Source of the DNA: Phycisphaeraceae bacterium
GTDB lineage: Bacteria; Planctomycetota; Phycisphaerae; Phycisphaerales; Phycisphaeraceae
Assembly (NCBI GenBank): GCA_019634195.1
Contig: JAHQVV010000094.1
Span: 1-38,736, forward strand
Length of the DNA: 38,736 bases
Reading direction: 5' to 3'
Position numbers and translations under genes: made by a program. A model generated the notes under the pieces. It saw nothing but the letters and a program-made list of their open reading frames with translations. It was not told the origin of the DNA and searched no databases. This document shows positions 8,258-15,385 of the stretch, in pieces. The number at the start of each line of letters is the position of its first letter. The first letter of the stretch is position 1.

Positions 8258-8902
8258 ATGCAGGGTTGGCCTTGGAAGAAACAGGCGCAGCCGGGCGATG
8301 CGTCCTGGCGTCAGAGGAAGGCCCACCGCTACGGCGGTGAGACAGTCCGCTGCGCCTTGGGAGAGGTTGCGGATATCTCGGCGTCGGGGATGCGCGTGCT
8401 CTGCGACGGCAAGCCCCCGGTGAAGCAGGGCGGGGCCATCCCGGTCCGCCTCAAGTTCAGCGACGGGTCGCTGCAGGTGGGCACGCAGGTCCGGTGGGTT
8501 AAGCGGCGGGGGCTGAAGCGGCACGAGATCGGCTTGCAGTTCGTCCAGCTCAAACCAGGCGTCGAGAAGGTGCTTGAGGCCATCGCTCGCTTCGGTATGG
8601 CTGAGGCGGCTAAGCATTTGGATGAAGATCGTGGTCGCGATCAATCTGAGCCTCGTAAGAAACGGAAGGTGGAGAAGCCTCGGGCCGAGGTCGAACTGCC
8701 TAACTACTACAAGACGCTCGAGCTGGACCCGGAAGCGACAGCCGCCGAGATCAAAGCCAGCTATCGGCGTTTGGCAACGATGTACCACCCCGACCGGAAT
8801 GATTCCGCAGAGGCGCTCAAGCGCTTCGAGGACATTAACGAGGCGTACCACGTGCTCCGCGACGCGCAGCGACGCAGTTCCTATGGCCGTATGGCCGGTT
8901 GA
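8258..8902 (+). CDS. PilZ-DnaJ fusion protein
   Basis: A 214-residue protein from the ATG at 8258; a longer frame from 8180 would read through the terminator and is rejected. Residues 15-110 form a PilZ domain with both cyclic-di-GMP-binding motifs: RKAHR (20-24, RxxxR) and DISASG (39-44, DxSxxG). A charged linker rich in K and R (125-145) leads to a J domain at about 149-210, with the HPD tripeptide at 177-179 that stimulates Hsp70 ATPase activity. There is no signal peptide or membrane helix, so it is cytosolic. The fusion suggests that c-di-GMP could direct or gate a DnaK client interaction; this is inferred. Genes for DnaK or c-di-GMP enzymes are not in the window. Confidence 0.87.
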   Translation: MQGWPWKKQAQPGDASWRQRKAHRYGGETVRCALGEVADISASGMRVLCDGKPPVKQGGAIPVRLKFSDGSLQVGTQVRWVKRRGLKRHEIGLQFVQLKPGVEKVLEAIARFGMAEAAKHLDEDRGRDQSEPRKKRKVEKPRAEVELPNYYKTLELDPEATAAEIKASYRRLATMYHPDRNDSAEALKRFEDINEAYHVLRDAQRRSSYGRMAG

Positions 8903-8957
8903 TTCTCGCAATCAGAACCCACTACTCAGGCCGCGTGATCAGCGGTACACTGCGGGC

Positions 8958-9602
8958 ATGAAACATGCTCTCACGCTTCTGCTGCTGCTATTCCTCGTCA
9001 CCGGCTGCTGCAGCACGCCCGTCAAGAAGACCCCGCCCGTCGAGCTCCTGCCGGGCAATATGACCCAGTGGCAGACGATCAATTTCGGCGGCGAGGGCGA
9101 TGTCTATTTCAGAGAAGGCACGCTCAACCTCGACTACGGCAACCCACTGACTGGCGTCACGTATCAAGGCGACCTGGCTAGACTCCTTGGCGAGGCCAAA
9201 GAGAACTACGCGATCACCATGCAGGCTCAACGTGTTGAGGGCGTGGATATGTTCCTCGGGGTAACGTTCCCGGTGGGTAACGAAGGGCACGTGAGCCTCG
9301 TGCTCGGCGGCTGGGCCGGGGCAATCACGGGCCTGTCGAACCTCGATGGACTCAACGCCTCGGAGAATGCAACCACGCAGTACCATGCCTTCGAAGACAA
9401 GCAGTGGTACAAGGTCAAGATCCTCGTCACCAAAAACAAGATCCAGTGCTGGCTCGACAGCACGCAACTCGTGGATGTGAAGCGAGCCGACTACGAGAAG
9501 TACGACACGCATGGCGCGGTGGTCGATACCAAGCCTTTGGGTCTGTTCAGCTACGGCACGTGGGGCAAGGTTCGGGACATGAAGGTGTGGCGGTTAAAGT
9601 AG
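8958..9602 (+). CDS. Lipoprotein with a DUF1080/LamG-like domain
   Basis: A 214-residue lipoprotein. The signal peptide ends in the lipobox LVTGC with cysteine 17 as the lipidation site, and a second cysteine follows. The rest looks like a beta-sandwich of the DUF1080 (3-keto-disaccharide hydrolase) or concanavalin-like type, with W-rich strands such as QWYKVKILV and a closing GKVRDMKVWRL. Such domains bind or cleave sugars, but no catalytic residues can be pointed out, so function stays open. The frame is open upstream to 8574, but that part only overlaps the PilZ-DnaJ gene out of frame; the ATG at 8958 begins the signal peptide. The TAG stop lies within the palindromic repeat at 9599. Confidence 0.75.
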   Translation: MKHALTLLLLLFLVTGCCSTPVKKTPPVELLPGNMTQWQTINFGGEGDVYFREGTLNLDYGNPLTGVTYQGDLARLLGEAKENYAITMQAQRVEGVDMFLGVTFPVGNEGHVSLVLGGWAGAITGLSNLDGLNASENATTQYHAFEDKQWYKVKILVTKNKIQCWLDSTQLVDVKRADYEKYDTHGAVVDTKPLGLFSYGTWGKVRDMKVWRLK

Positions 9603-9704
9603 GACAGGCATTCCTGCCTGTCGATCGGCGCAGCCGAATGGATATGCCAGACGATTTACGATTAGGTCTTTGACCTATTGACAGGCAGGAACGACTGTCC
9701 TACC
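9599..9704. repeat. Palindromic MITE/REP-like repeat, copy 1
   Basis: A 106-base element bounded by near-perfect inverted repeats. The left end (9599-9622) and the right end (9680-9704, reverse-complemented) agree at 22 of 24 bases of GTAGGACAGGCATTCCTGCC and beyond. The core contains CGGCGCAGCCGAAT. A diverged second copy lies at 23094-23181 with the same end sequence and the same core motif. There is no ORF in it. It fills the space between the convergent lipoprotein and dapF genes, supplies the lipoprotein stop codon, and could fold into a long hairpin that ends transcription from both sides. Confidence 0.75.
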
Positions 9705-9708
9705 AAAA

Positions 9709-10614
9709 TTAGCTCGGCCATTCGCCGGTAAACACTTCCGTCGCGGGGCCGGTCATGATAACAGGGCCGGGGGGGCTCCCGGGTGTGCCGTGGGCGCTGT
9801 TTTGCCACTCGAGATGTAGCGGCCCGCCGGGCAGGTGTGCGGTGATGCTCGCGTTGGTTCGCTCGGTTAGCACGCCCGCGACACAGACCGCGCAGGCGCC
9901 GGTGCCGCAGGCCAGGGTCGGTCCGCTGCCGCGCTCCCAGTGCAGGACCTTGGCCGTCTCGTCGTCGACAGCCTCGACGAAATGGATGTTCATCCGCTCG
10001 GGGAAGGCGGGGTGGTTCTCTAACGCTTCGCCCCAGCTACGCAGCAGGTCGCCGGTCTCCTCGCTGACTTCATCAACGTAGATCACGGCGTGGGGGTTAC
10101 CCATGGAGACGAAGGTCGCGTCGAAACGCTCGGTCGTGCCAGGCACGGAGAGCTTGAAGGTCTGCGGCTGGTCGGTCTCGGTCAGCTCCTCGGCATCGAC
10201 GGGGACCTTCGCGGGTTCGAGGATGGGGCTGCCCATATCGACGCTGACGGTCTTGACCTTGCCTTCGTTGTCAAATTCGTAGGCCAGCGACAGGACGCCG
10301 CAGGCGGTCTGGATACGCATGGGGTTGTCGCTGTGGCGGTCTCCGAGCTGGTGGTCGTGGACCATCTTGCAGACGCAGCGGATGCCGTTGCCGCACATCT
10401 GGCCCTCGCTGCCGTCTATGTTGAACATCTGCATGCGTGCCGCGGCATCGACGCCATCGTCTGGCGGGAGGACGAGGATGAGCCCATCGCTGCCGATGCC
10501 GAAGTTGCGGTTCGAGACGATCTGCGCCATGCGGGCGGGGTGCTCGACGGTCTGGTCGAAGCAGTCGACGTAGACGTAGTCGTTGCCGATGCCGGTCATT
10601 TTGATGAAACGCAT
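9709..10614 (-). CDS. dapF: Diaminopimelate epimerase
   Basis: A 301-residue DapF, which converts LL- to meso-diaminopimelate for lysine and peptidoglycan synthesis. It opens with MRFIKMTGIGNDYVYVD, and the two catalytic cysteines sit in GQMCGNGIRC and in PTLACGTGACA, the paired active-site signatures of the family. Length is slightly above the usual 275 residues, with an acidic insert in the middle. It is the last gene of a probable minus-strand run after an M48 peptidase gene, 46 bases upstream. A meso-DAP pathway agrees with the cell-wall division cluster elsewhere in the window. Confidence 0.95.
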   Translation of the reverse strand: MRFIKMTGIGNDYVYVDCFDQTVEHPARMAQIVSNRNFGIGSDGLILVLPPDDGVDAAARMQMFNIDGSEGQMCGNGIRCVCKMVHDHQLGDRHSDNPMRIQTACGVLSLAYEFDNEGKVKTVSVDMGSPILEPAKVPVDAEELTETDQPQTFKLSVPGTTERFDATFVSMGNPHAVIYVDEVSEETGDLLRSWGEALENHPAFPERMNIHFVEAVDDETAKVLHWERGSGPTLACGTGACAVCVAGVLTERTNASITAHLPGGPLHLEWQNSAHGTPGSPPGPVIMTGPATEVFTGEWPS

Positions 10615-10660
10615 GGGGTTTACTCAGGGTGGATTAAATGGCCGGGGATTATAGCTTGGC

Positions 10661-12178
10661 TCAGGCGAAGTAGAAGGATGCCGTGATCAATAAGCCGATC
10701 AGCGTGGCGACTTTGATCCGCAGGAGCACGCGGTCGATGGCGGGGGTGTCCAGCGGCTGGCCGATCAGCGATCGCAGGTGGTCCTGCCGCCAGGCGATCG
10801 AGCCGTGCCGCCAGCTCTTGCGTGTGGTCGGGGCGTGATTGAGTTCGGAGACGCGCTGCAGGGCGTGGATCATCGTCTGGACCGAGGCCTCGTCGAAGGC
10901 CCGCGTATCAGGCGGTTCGGCCGGCGCGTCTTCCGCGTTCATGGCCAGGTGTTGGACGGCGAAAACGTCGGCTTGGCGTTCGATCCGCCTTGAGACCCAG
11001 CCGAATGTGAGCAGTGCGGCCATGAAGGCGGGGATGCTGACGATGGCCATCCGCACGTTGGGGTCGTTTAGTGTGAGTGACGTGCTGTCGGCTTCGCCGC
11101 TTAGCCCCGATACCTGCGTCTGCATCGGTCCGGCCCAGGCGTCCAAGGCCGCGTAGCCGCCGCCCTCGAGCGAGCCGAGCAGCGCGACGACGACCAGGGC
11201 CATCCAGATGAGGTGCTTGTGTTTTACATGGGCCAGCTCGTGAGCCATCACGGCCTCGATCTCGCGCGGCCCGAGCTGGTCTAGCAGGCCGTCGGATAGC
11301 AGGATGTAGCGGACCTTGCTCACCAGGCCTGTGACCGCCGCGTTGATCATGCGCCCGCTGGTCTGCCAGAGCAGCAGCTCGCGTACGCGGACGTTGTGCT
11401 GCTCGCAGAGCACAACCATTCGGTCGCGGACCTCGCCAGCGGGCAGGGGGCGGGTGTGCCAGACGTGACGGATGATCAGCGGTGCGCCGATGAAGATGAC
11501 CAGCACGCCCAGGGGCGAGAGGGCCATGGCAGCATTGTCACTAAGCGGGCCACCGAAGTTCGGCCCCAGCAGTGTGAGCGTCTCCGACCAGGCGAACACC
11601 GCGAGCAGGGGAAGCAGCAGCAGGCCGAACTGATGCCGCAGCTGCATGGCGATGTACGCCCCGCGTGGCAGCAGGGGGTAGACCGGCTTGCCCGCGTCCG
11701 CGTCGCGCATGATCAGCGCCTCGCGCAGCCGGCGGTCGATCGGTTGATACGCCGCCCATGCCCAGACCACGGTCAGCAGCGTCGGCAGCATGATCAGCAG
11801 CTCATCGACCAGCACCGTGTGCTGCAGCGGCACGCGGAGGTGGCGAAGCGCTCCCGCGGACAGGTCAACGATGAACAGGCACAGCAGCACGAGCGGCAGC
11901 GCGCTGGACATCGCTTCAAGCCGGTTCAGGGACCGCTGGCCGCGAGCGTTGCCCAGCCTGCGGTGTGTGCTTCGGCAGGCCAGCCAGTACGACAAACCGA
12001 TAAACAATTTGGGCAGTAAGACGACCAGCAATACCGACCACAGGCTCAGGCCAGGCCAGACATCCCCGGGCAGCGCCTCGGCCGCGCGGACGGCCTTGCC
12101 GTCGGCGACGACATCAACGGTTGTTGTCGCGTCGTGCAGGAAGACCGCAACGAAAAGTCCCAGCAACAACACCTGCAT
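10661..12178 (-). CDS. M48-family membrane zinc metallopeptidase
   Basis: A 505-residue integral membrane peptidase of the HtpX/Ste24 class. The zinc motif HELAH is at 313-317 and the third ligand is E400 in RRIERQAD. Hydrophobic helices lie at about 1-14, 42-66, 92-108, 125-143, 183-200, 218-236, 324-337 and 376-394, with one more at the C-terminus. Family members degrade misfolded membrane proteins or process lipoproteins; which applies here is unknown. At about 500 residues it is longer than HtpX (about 290) because of an extra N-terminal membrane block. It begins 3 bases after the stop of the preceding unknown gene, so co-transcription is likely. Confidence 0.88.
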   Translation of the reverse strand: MQVLLLGLFVAVFLHDATTTVDVVADGKAVRAAEALPGDVWPGLSLWSVLLVVLLPKLFIGLSYWLACRSTHRRLGNARGQRSLNRLEAMSSALPLVLLCLFIVDLSAGALRHLRVPLQHTVLVDELLIMLPTLLTVVWAWAAYQPIDRRLREALIMRDADAGKPVYPLLPRGAYIAMQLRHQFGLLLLPLLAVFAWSETLTLLGPNFGGPLSDNAAMALSPLGVLVIFIGAPLIIRHVWHTRPLPAGEVRDRMVVLCEQHNVRVRELLLWQTSGRMINAAVTGLVSKVRYILLSDGLLDQLGPREIEAVMAHELAHVKHKHLIWMALVVVALLGSLEGGGYAALDAWAGPMQTQVSGLSGEADSTSLTLNDPNVRMAIVSIPAFMAALLTFGWVSRRIERQADVFAVQHLAMNAEDAPAEPPDTRAFDEASVQTMIHALQRVSELNHAPTTRKSWRHGSIAWRQDHLRSLIGQPLDTPAIDRVLLRIKVATLIGLLITASFYFA

Positions 12179-12181
12179 GGC

Positions 12182-13198
12182 TTACTTACGCAGCTCGTAG
12201 TACTCGTCGCTGTCCTTGATGGATTCACCGGCCGCGGCGGCGTCGGCGACGAGCTTTACGCTATCGCTCTTGAGTTCTTCGATCGCGGCCTTGATCGCCT
12301 TCTGATTGCCCGCCTCACCACGCTCGAACAGGGCGTAGCCCAGACGCAGCGCCGCCCATGCGCGGAAGGTCACGTCCTGGTCTTCCTTGGCGACCCTGAT
12401 CAGGTCTCCGATATTCGGTTTGCCCTTCTTTTGATTCACCGACTCGGTCGGTTCGAGCTTGCTGTTCCAGACGTCTTCGACCGCCTTGATCGCGTTGTTC
12501 CACTTCATGACCTTGTCGTTGCGTGCTCTGAGCTCGTCTTGCTCGATCTCGCCATCCTCATAGCGGGTTTTGTTGATCTCTCCCAGCTTTCGGAGCGCGC
12601 TCTTCATGATGGCCAGGCCACGCTGACGCGATTTTAGGCGGGTGTTGTTCTCATAGATTTTTTGACCCAGTTTCAGGTACGAGATCGCGATGGCCTGGGC
12701 CTCATCAAACTCGATCTGATCGCTGTGGCTCTTGATCGTAATGCTGATGGCGCGACCCACGGCCGCGAAATTGGACTTCATCTCAGGCGAATCGAAGTAC
12801 TTCACCGGGATCTGCTGATCGAGCAGCCCCTTGCCCATCTCGCTCGCGGCGGCGCCGTGCAGGGCCTGGATCACGGGCTTGGCCTTCTCGGCTTTTTCTT
12901 GATCCTCGATACCACCCGCGGTGATGAAGTTCTGGATTTTTTTTGCCTCGATTAACAGGTCGTCGAGGCTGCTGCTGCCGCCGGGCGCGTCGCCAAGCTC
13001 GGGCAGGCCTTCGGTTTTGAGCGTTTGCTTTGCGAGGTTTTCGTCGGTGATCGCGCCGCTGGCACGGTCAGCCGGTCCGGGCTGGAACTTGAAGAAGAGC
13101 GCGATAGCGATCAGGAGCACGATCCCGCAGGAGATGCCCGATCCGACCCAGATGCCGTTGTTGGAGGGCTTCTTCTTTGGTCTTCTTCTGGTTGCCAA
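12182..13198 (-). CDS. Unknown single-pass membrane protein, helical
   Basis: A 338-residue protein I do not recognise. A basic N-terminus (RRRPKKK) is followed by one membrane helix at about 17-38, then a largely alpha-helical, charged region to the C-terminus that could be TPR-like. The orientation is probably N-in, with the bulk outside the cytoplasm. The start is a TTG at 13198, 4 bases after the larC stop; no in-frame ATG lies nearby. It sits between larC and the M48 peptidase and may be a partner or anchor for that peptidase, but this rests only on adjacency. Confidence 0.65.
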   Translation of the reverse strand: MATRRRPKKKPSNNGIWVGSGISCGIVLLIAIALFFKFQPGPADRASGAITDENLAKQTLKTEGLPELGDAPGGSSSLDDLLIEAKKIQNFITAGGIEDQEKAEKAKPVIQALHGAAASEMGKGLLDQQIPVKYFDSPEMKSNFAAVGRAISITIKSHSDQIEFDEAQAIAISYLKLGQKIYENNTRLKSRQRGLAIMKSALRKLGEINKTRYEDGEIEQDELRARNDKVMKWNNAIKAVEDVWNSKLEPTESVNQKKGKPNIGDLIRVAKEDQDVTFRAWAALRLGYALFERGEAGNQKAIKAAIEELKSDSVKLVADAAAAGESIKDSDEYYELRK

Positions 13199-13202
13199 TT
13201 TT

Positions 13203-14084
13203 CTATGCCTCTGTTGAGTGTGGAGTGGTGGGTCCGAGTTCGCCGGGCCTGCTGGGTGTGCCCAGGATCAGCCGGAGGAGGTTGGGCACGTCCGGCGATT
13301 CGCGGTCGCCTGCGCCGTAGCCGACCTCTTGGATCGTCATCGGCGGGGCGGGCCCATAATGATCGCAGAGCCCGGCGACGAGTGCGGCGCCGGTCGGTGT
13401 GACGAGTTCGCCGGTACGGTCGACGCCAACGGTGGGGACGCCTTGCATCAGATACGCCGTGGCCGGCGCGGGGACCGGCATAATGCCGTGGTCGCACTTC
13501 ACAAAGCCGCGGCTGATCGGCAGCGGGCCGCACGAGACCGAGTCGACTTCGAGCAGCTCGATCGCGACGATTGAGCCAAGCATGTCGACGATCGAATCGA
13601 CCGCGCCGACCTCGTGGAAGTGGATGTCTTCGAGTGTCTTGGCGTGCACGCGTGCCTCGGCCTTGGCCAGCTTCGTCACGACCCGGCCGGCCCGCTCGCG
13701 CCCGCGCGGGGTCGTGTCGAGCTCATCCACCATCGCCATGATCTCGCGGTAGCCGGTGTGGTGATGGTGCGTGTGGCCGTGATCATGCCCATGATCGTGG
13801 CTGTGGCTGTGGCTGTGGCCGTGATTGTGATCATGGCCGTGCTTGTGGTGCCCGACCACATCGGCTGCTGCGGGCTGCTCGTCCAAGAGCTTGGCTTTCA
13901 GATCGACCGCGCCGATGCCGTGCCGCTGGACACGCTGGCTTGTGATCTCGTAGGGGCGTTCGACGGGGAGCTTGGCCAGGGCTTGGCGGATCGCGTCCAG
14001 ATCGATGCCCAGGTCCACGCAGGCCCCGAGGAACATGTCCCCGGCGATGCCGCTGAACGGATCGATGTGCAGGTGATTACCCAT
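13203..14084 (-). CDS. larC: LarC-like nickel insertion protein, first domain only
   Basis: A 293-residue member of the LarC/DUF111 family, which inserts nickel into the pincer cofactor of lactate racemase and related enzymes. The N-terminus HIDPFSGIAGDMFLGA and the later HFHEVGAVDSIVDMLG block are diagnostic. A histidine tract at 79-109, roughly half histidine, is a likely nickel-binding loop. Full-length LarC is usually 400 residues or more. Here the protein stops after the first domain (LarC1 in Lactobacillus plantarum), and the following 1 kb encodes something else, so the second domain is missing. No larA, larB or larE is in the window. The ATG at 14084 is the natural start. Confidence 0.85.
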   Translation of the reverse strand: MGNHLHIDPFSGIAGDMFLGACVDLGIDLDAIRQALAKLPVERPYEITSQRVQRHGIGAVDLKAKLLDEQPAAADVVGHHKHGHDHNHGHSHSHSHDHGHDHGHTHHHHTGYREIMAMVDELDTTPRGRERAGRVVTKLAKAEARVHAKTLEDIHFHEVGAVDSIVDMLGSIVAIELLEVDSVSCGPLPISRGFVKCDHGIMPVPAPATAYLMQGVPTVGVDRTGELVTPTGAALVAGLCDHYGPAPPMTIQEVGYGAGDRESPDVPNLLRLILGTPSRPGELGPTTPHSTEA

Positions 14085-14198
14085 AAGTGCCGATCATACC
14101 CCAGCCGAGGGGCCCCAACCACCGGCGGCATGATCACGGCAGCACGTTTGGCCGTAGCATGTCAGGATACGGCTACTTAGCACCGCAGGAGTTTGCCC

Positions 14199-15356
14199 AT
14201 GACCGACGAACAAGCACCATCCCCCGGCGCACCGCGCCAGCCCATCGACCCGACCGGCACCTCGACCCCGCCACCACCGCCGCCCGGCTACGTCCCCGCG
14301 GTCTACGTGCAGCAGCCCTCGGGCAAGAGCGGCCTTGGCAAGATCATCATCTACCTCCTCGCGGTGGGCCTGCTGATCTCCGTGACGGCCAACATCTACC
14401 TCGCCGGCCCGATTAACACGGTGATCTATCAGTTGTCGCTGACCGCGCCGCCCGAGCAGCCCTACAACCCGACGTTTGAGAAGACCGGCGACACCAGCCG
14501 AGTCGTCGTCGTTGAGATCTCGGGCATGATCGATGGCACGGTCGCGGACTTCGCACGCAAGGCGTTTTACACGCTCGAAAACGATCCGCCCGCAGCGGTC
14601 GTCATCCGTGTCGAGTCCGGGGGCGGTGGGGTGACCGCTTCCGACCAGATCTGGCACGCGATCCAGAGCTTCCGCGCAGCCCACCCGGACGTCCCGGTCA
14701 TCTCGAGCTTCGGCGCCGTCGCGGCCAGCGGCGGGTACTACATCGCGGCACCCTCCGACTACATCTTCTGCGAACGGACCGGGATCACCGGCAGCATCGG
14801 CGTGCTCGCGCAGGTCCCCGGGCTCGGCGGGATGGTCGAGAAACTCGGCGTCGAGATGAATATGGTTATCGCCAACAAGTCGCCCAACAAGGACGACGCC
14901 AACAACCTGTTCGTAGAGTGGTACGACGATGAAGGCAACCTGACGGAAGACGGCGAGGCCGCCGTTGCTGTGCTGGAGAACCTGGTCGATGACGCGTACG
15001 ATACTTTTTTCAAGGTTGTGAAAATCGGCCGACAAGCCGCCGACCCGAGCATCACCACGGAGGAACTCGAGCAGGCCGCGACGGGTGCGATCTTCATTGG
15101 CAAGGAAGCGCTAGATGCCAAACTTGTCGATAAGATCGGCTACCTCGACGACGCGATCGCGCACGCACACAGCGAAGCCAAGCTGAGCGGTGAGCCGAGG
15201 GTCTCGATTATCCGTAAGCCGGTCCCCGGCCTGCTCAGCTCTATGTTGTCGGGAAAAGAAGGGGCGAATTTGGGAGATATCACCGGGCAAGAGCTGCGCG
15301 AATTGGTCGACGACGCGACGGCGGTGAGGCTTGAGTACCGGATGCGTCTGAAGTAG
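14199..15356 (+). CDS. sppA: Signal peptide peptidase, S49 family
   Basis: A 385-residue S49 serine peptidase of the short SppA type, anchored in the membrane to cut leftover signal peptides and membrane fragments. A proline-rich cytoplasmic leader (1-45) precedes one membrane helix at about 47-68. The catalytic domain shows the nucleophile Ser177 in AASGGYYIA and GITGSIGV just after. The general-base lysine probably lies in the KSPNKDD segment near 227-231. The frame is open to a TTG at 14193, but the ATG at 14199 with AGGAG 7 bases upstream is the better start. It is divergent from larC across 114 bases and is followed at short distance by two unknown envelope genes. Confidence 0.92.
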   Translation: MTDEQAPSPGAPRQPIDPTGTSTPPPPPPGYVPAVYVQQPSGKSGLGKIIIYLLAVGLLISVTANIYLAGPINTVIYQLSLTAPPEQPYNPTFEKTGDTSRVVVVEISGMIDGTVADFARKAFYTLENDPPAAVVIRVESGGGGVTASDQIWHAIQSFRAAHPDVPVISSFGAVAASGGYYIAAPSDYIFCERTGITGSIGVLAQVPGLGGMVEKLGVEMNMVIANKSPNKDDANNLFVEWYDDEGNLTEDGEAAVAVLENLVDDAYDTFFKVVKIGRQAADPSITTEELEQAATGAIFIGKEALDAKLVDKIGYLDDAIAHAHSEAKLSGEPRVSIIRKPVPGLLSSMLSGKEGANLGDITGQELRELVDDATAVRLEYRMRLK

Positions 15357-15385
15357 TTCGGCGATTGTATTCAGCGAGTCGTACG

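Noticed and set aside
13736-13858. Histidine-coding repeat in larC as a CRISPR-like or tandem DNA repeat
   Set aside because: The repetition comes from alternating CAT/CAC and GGC/GAT/AGC codons of the histidine loop, without regular spacers.
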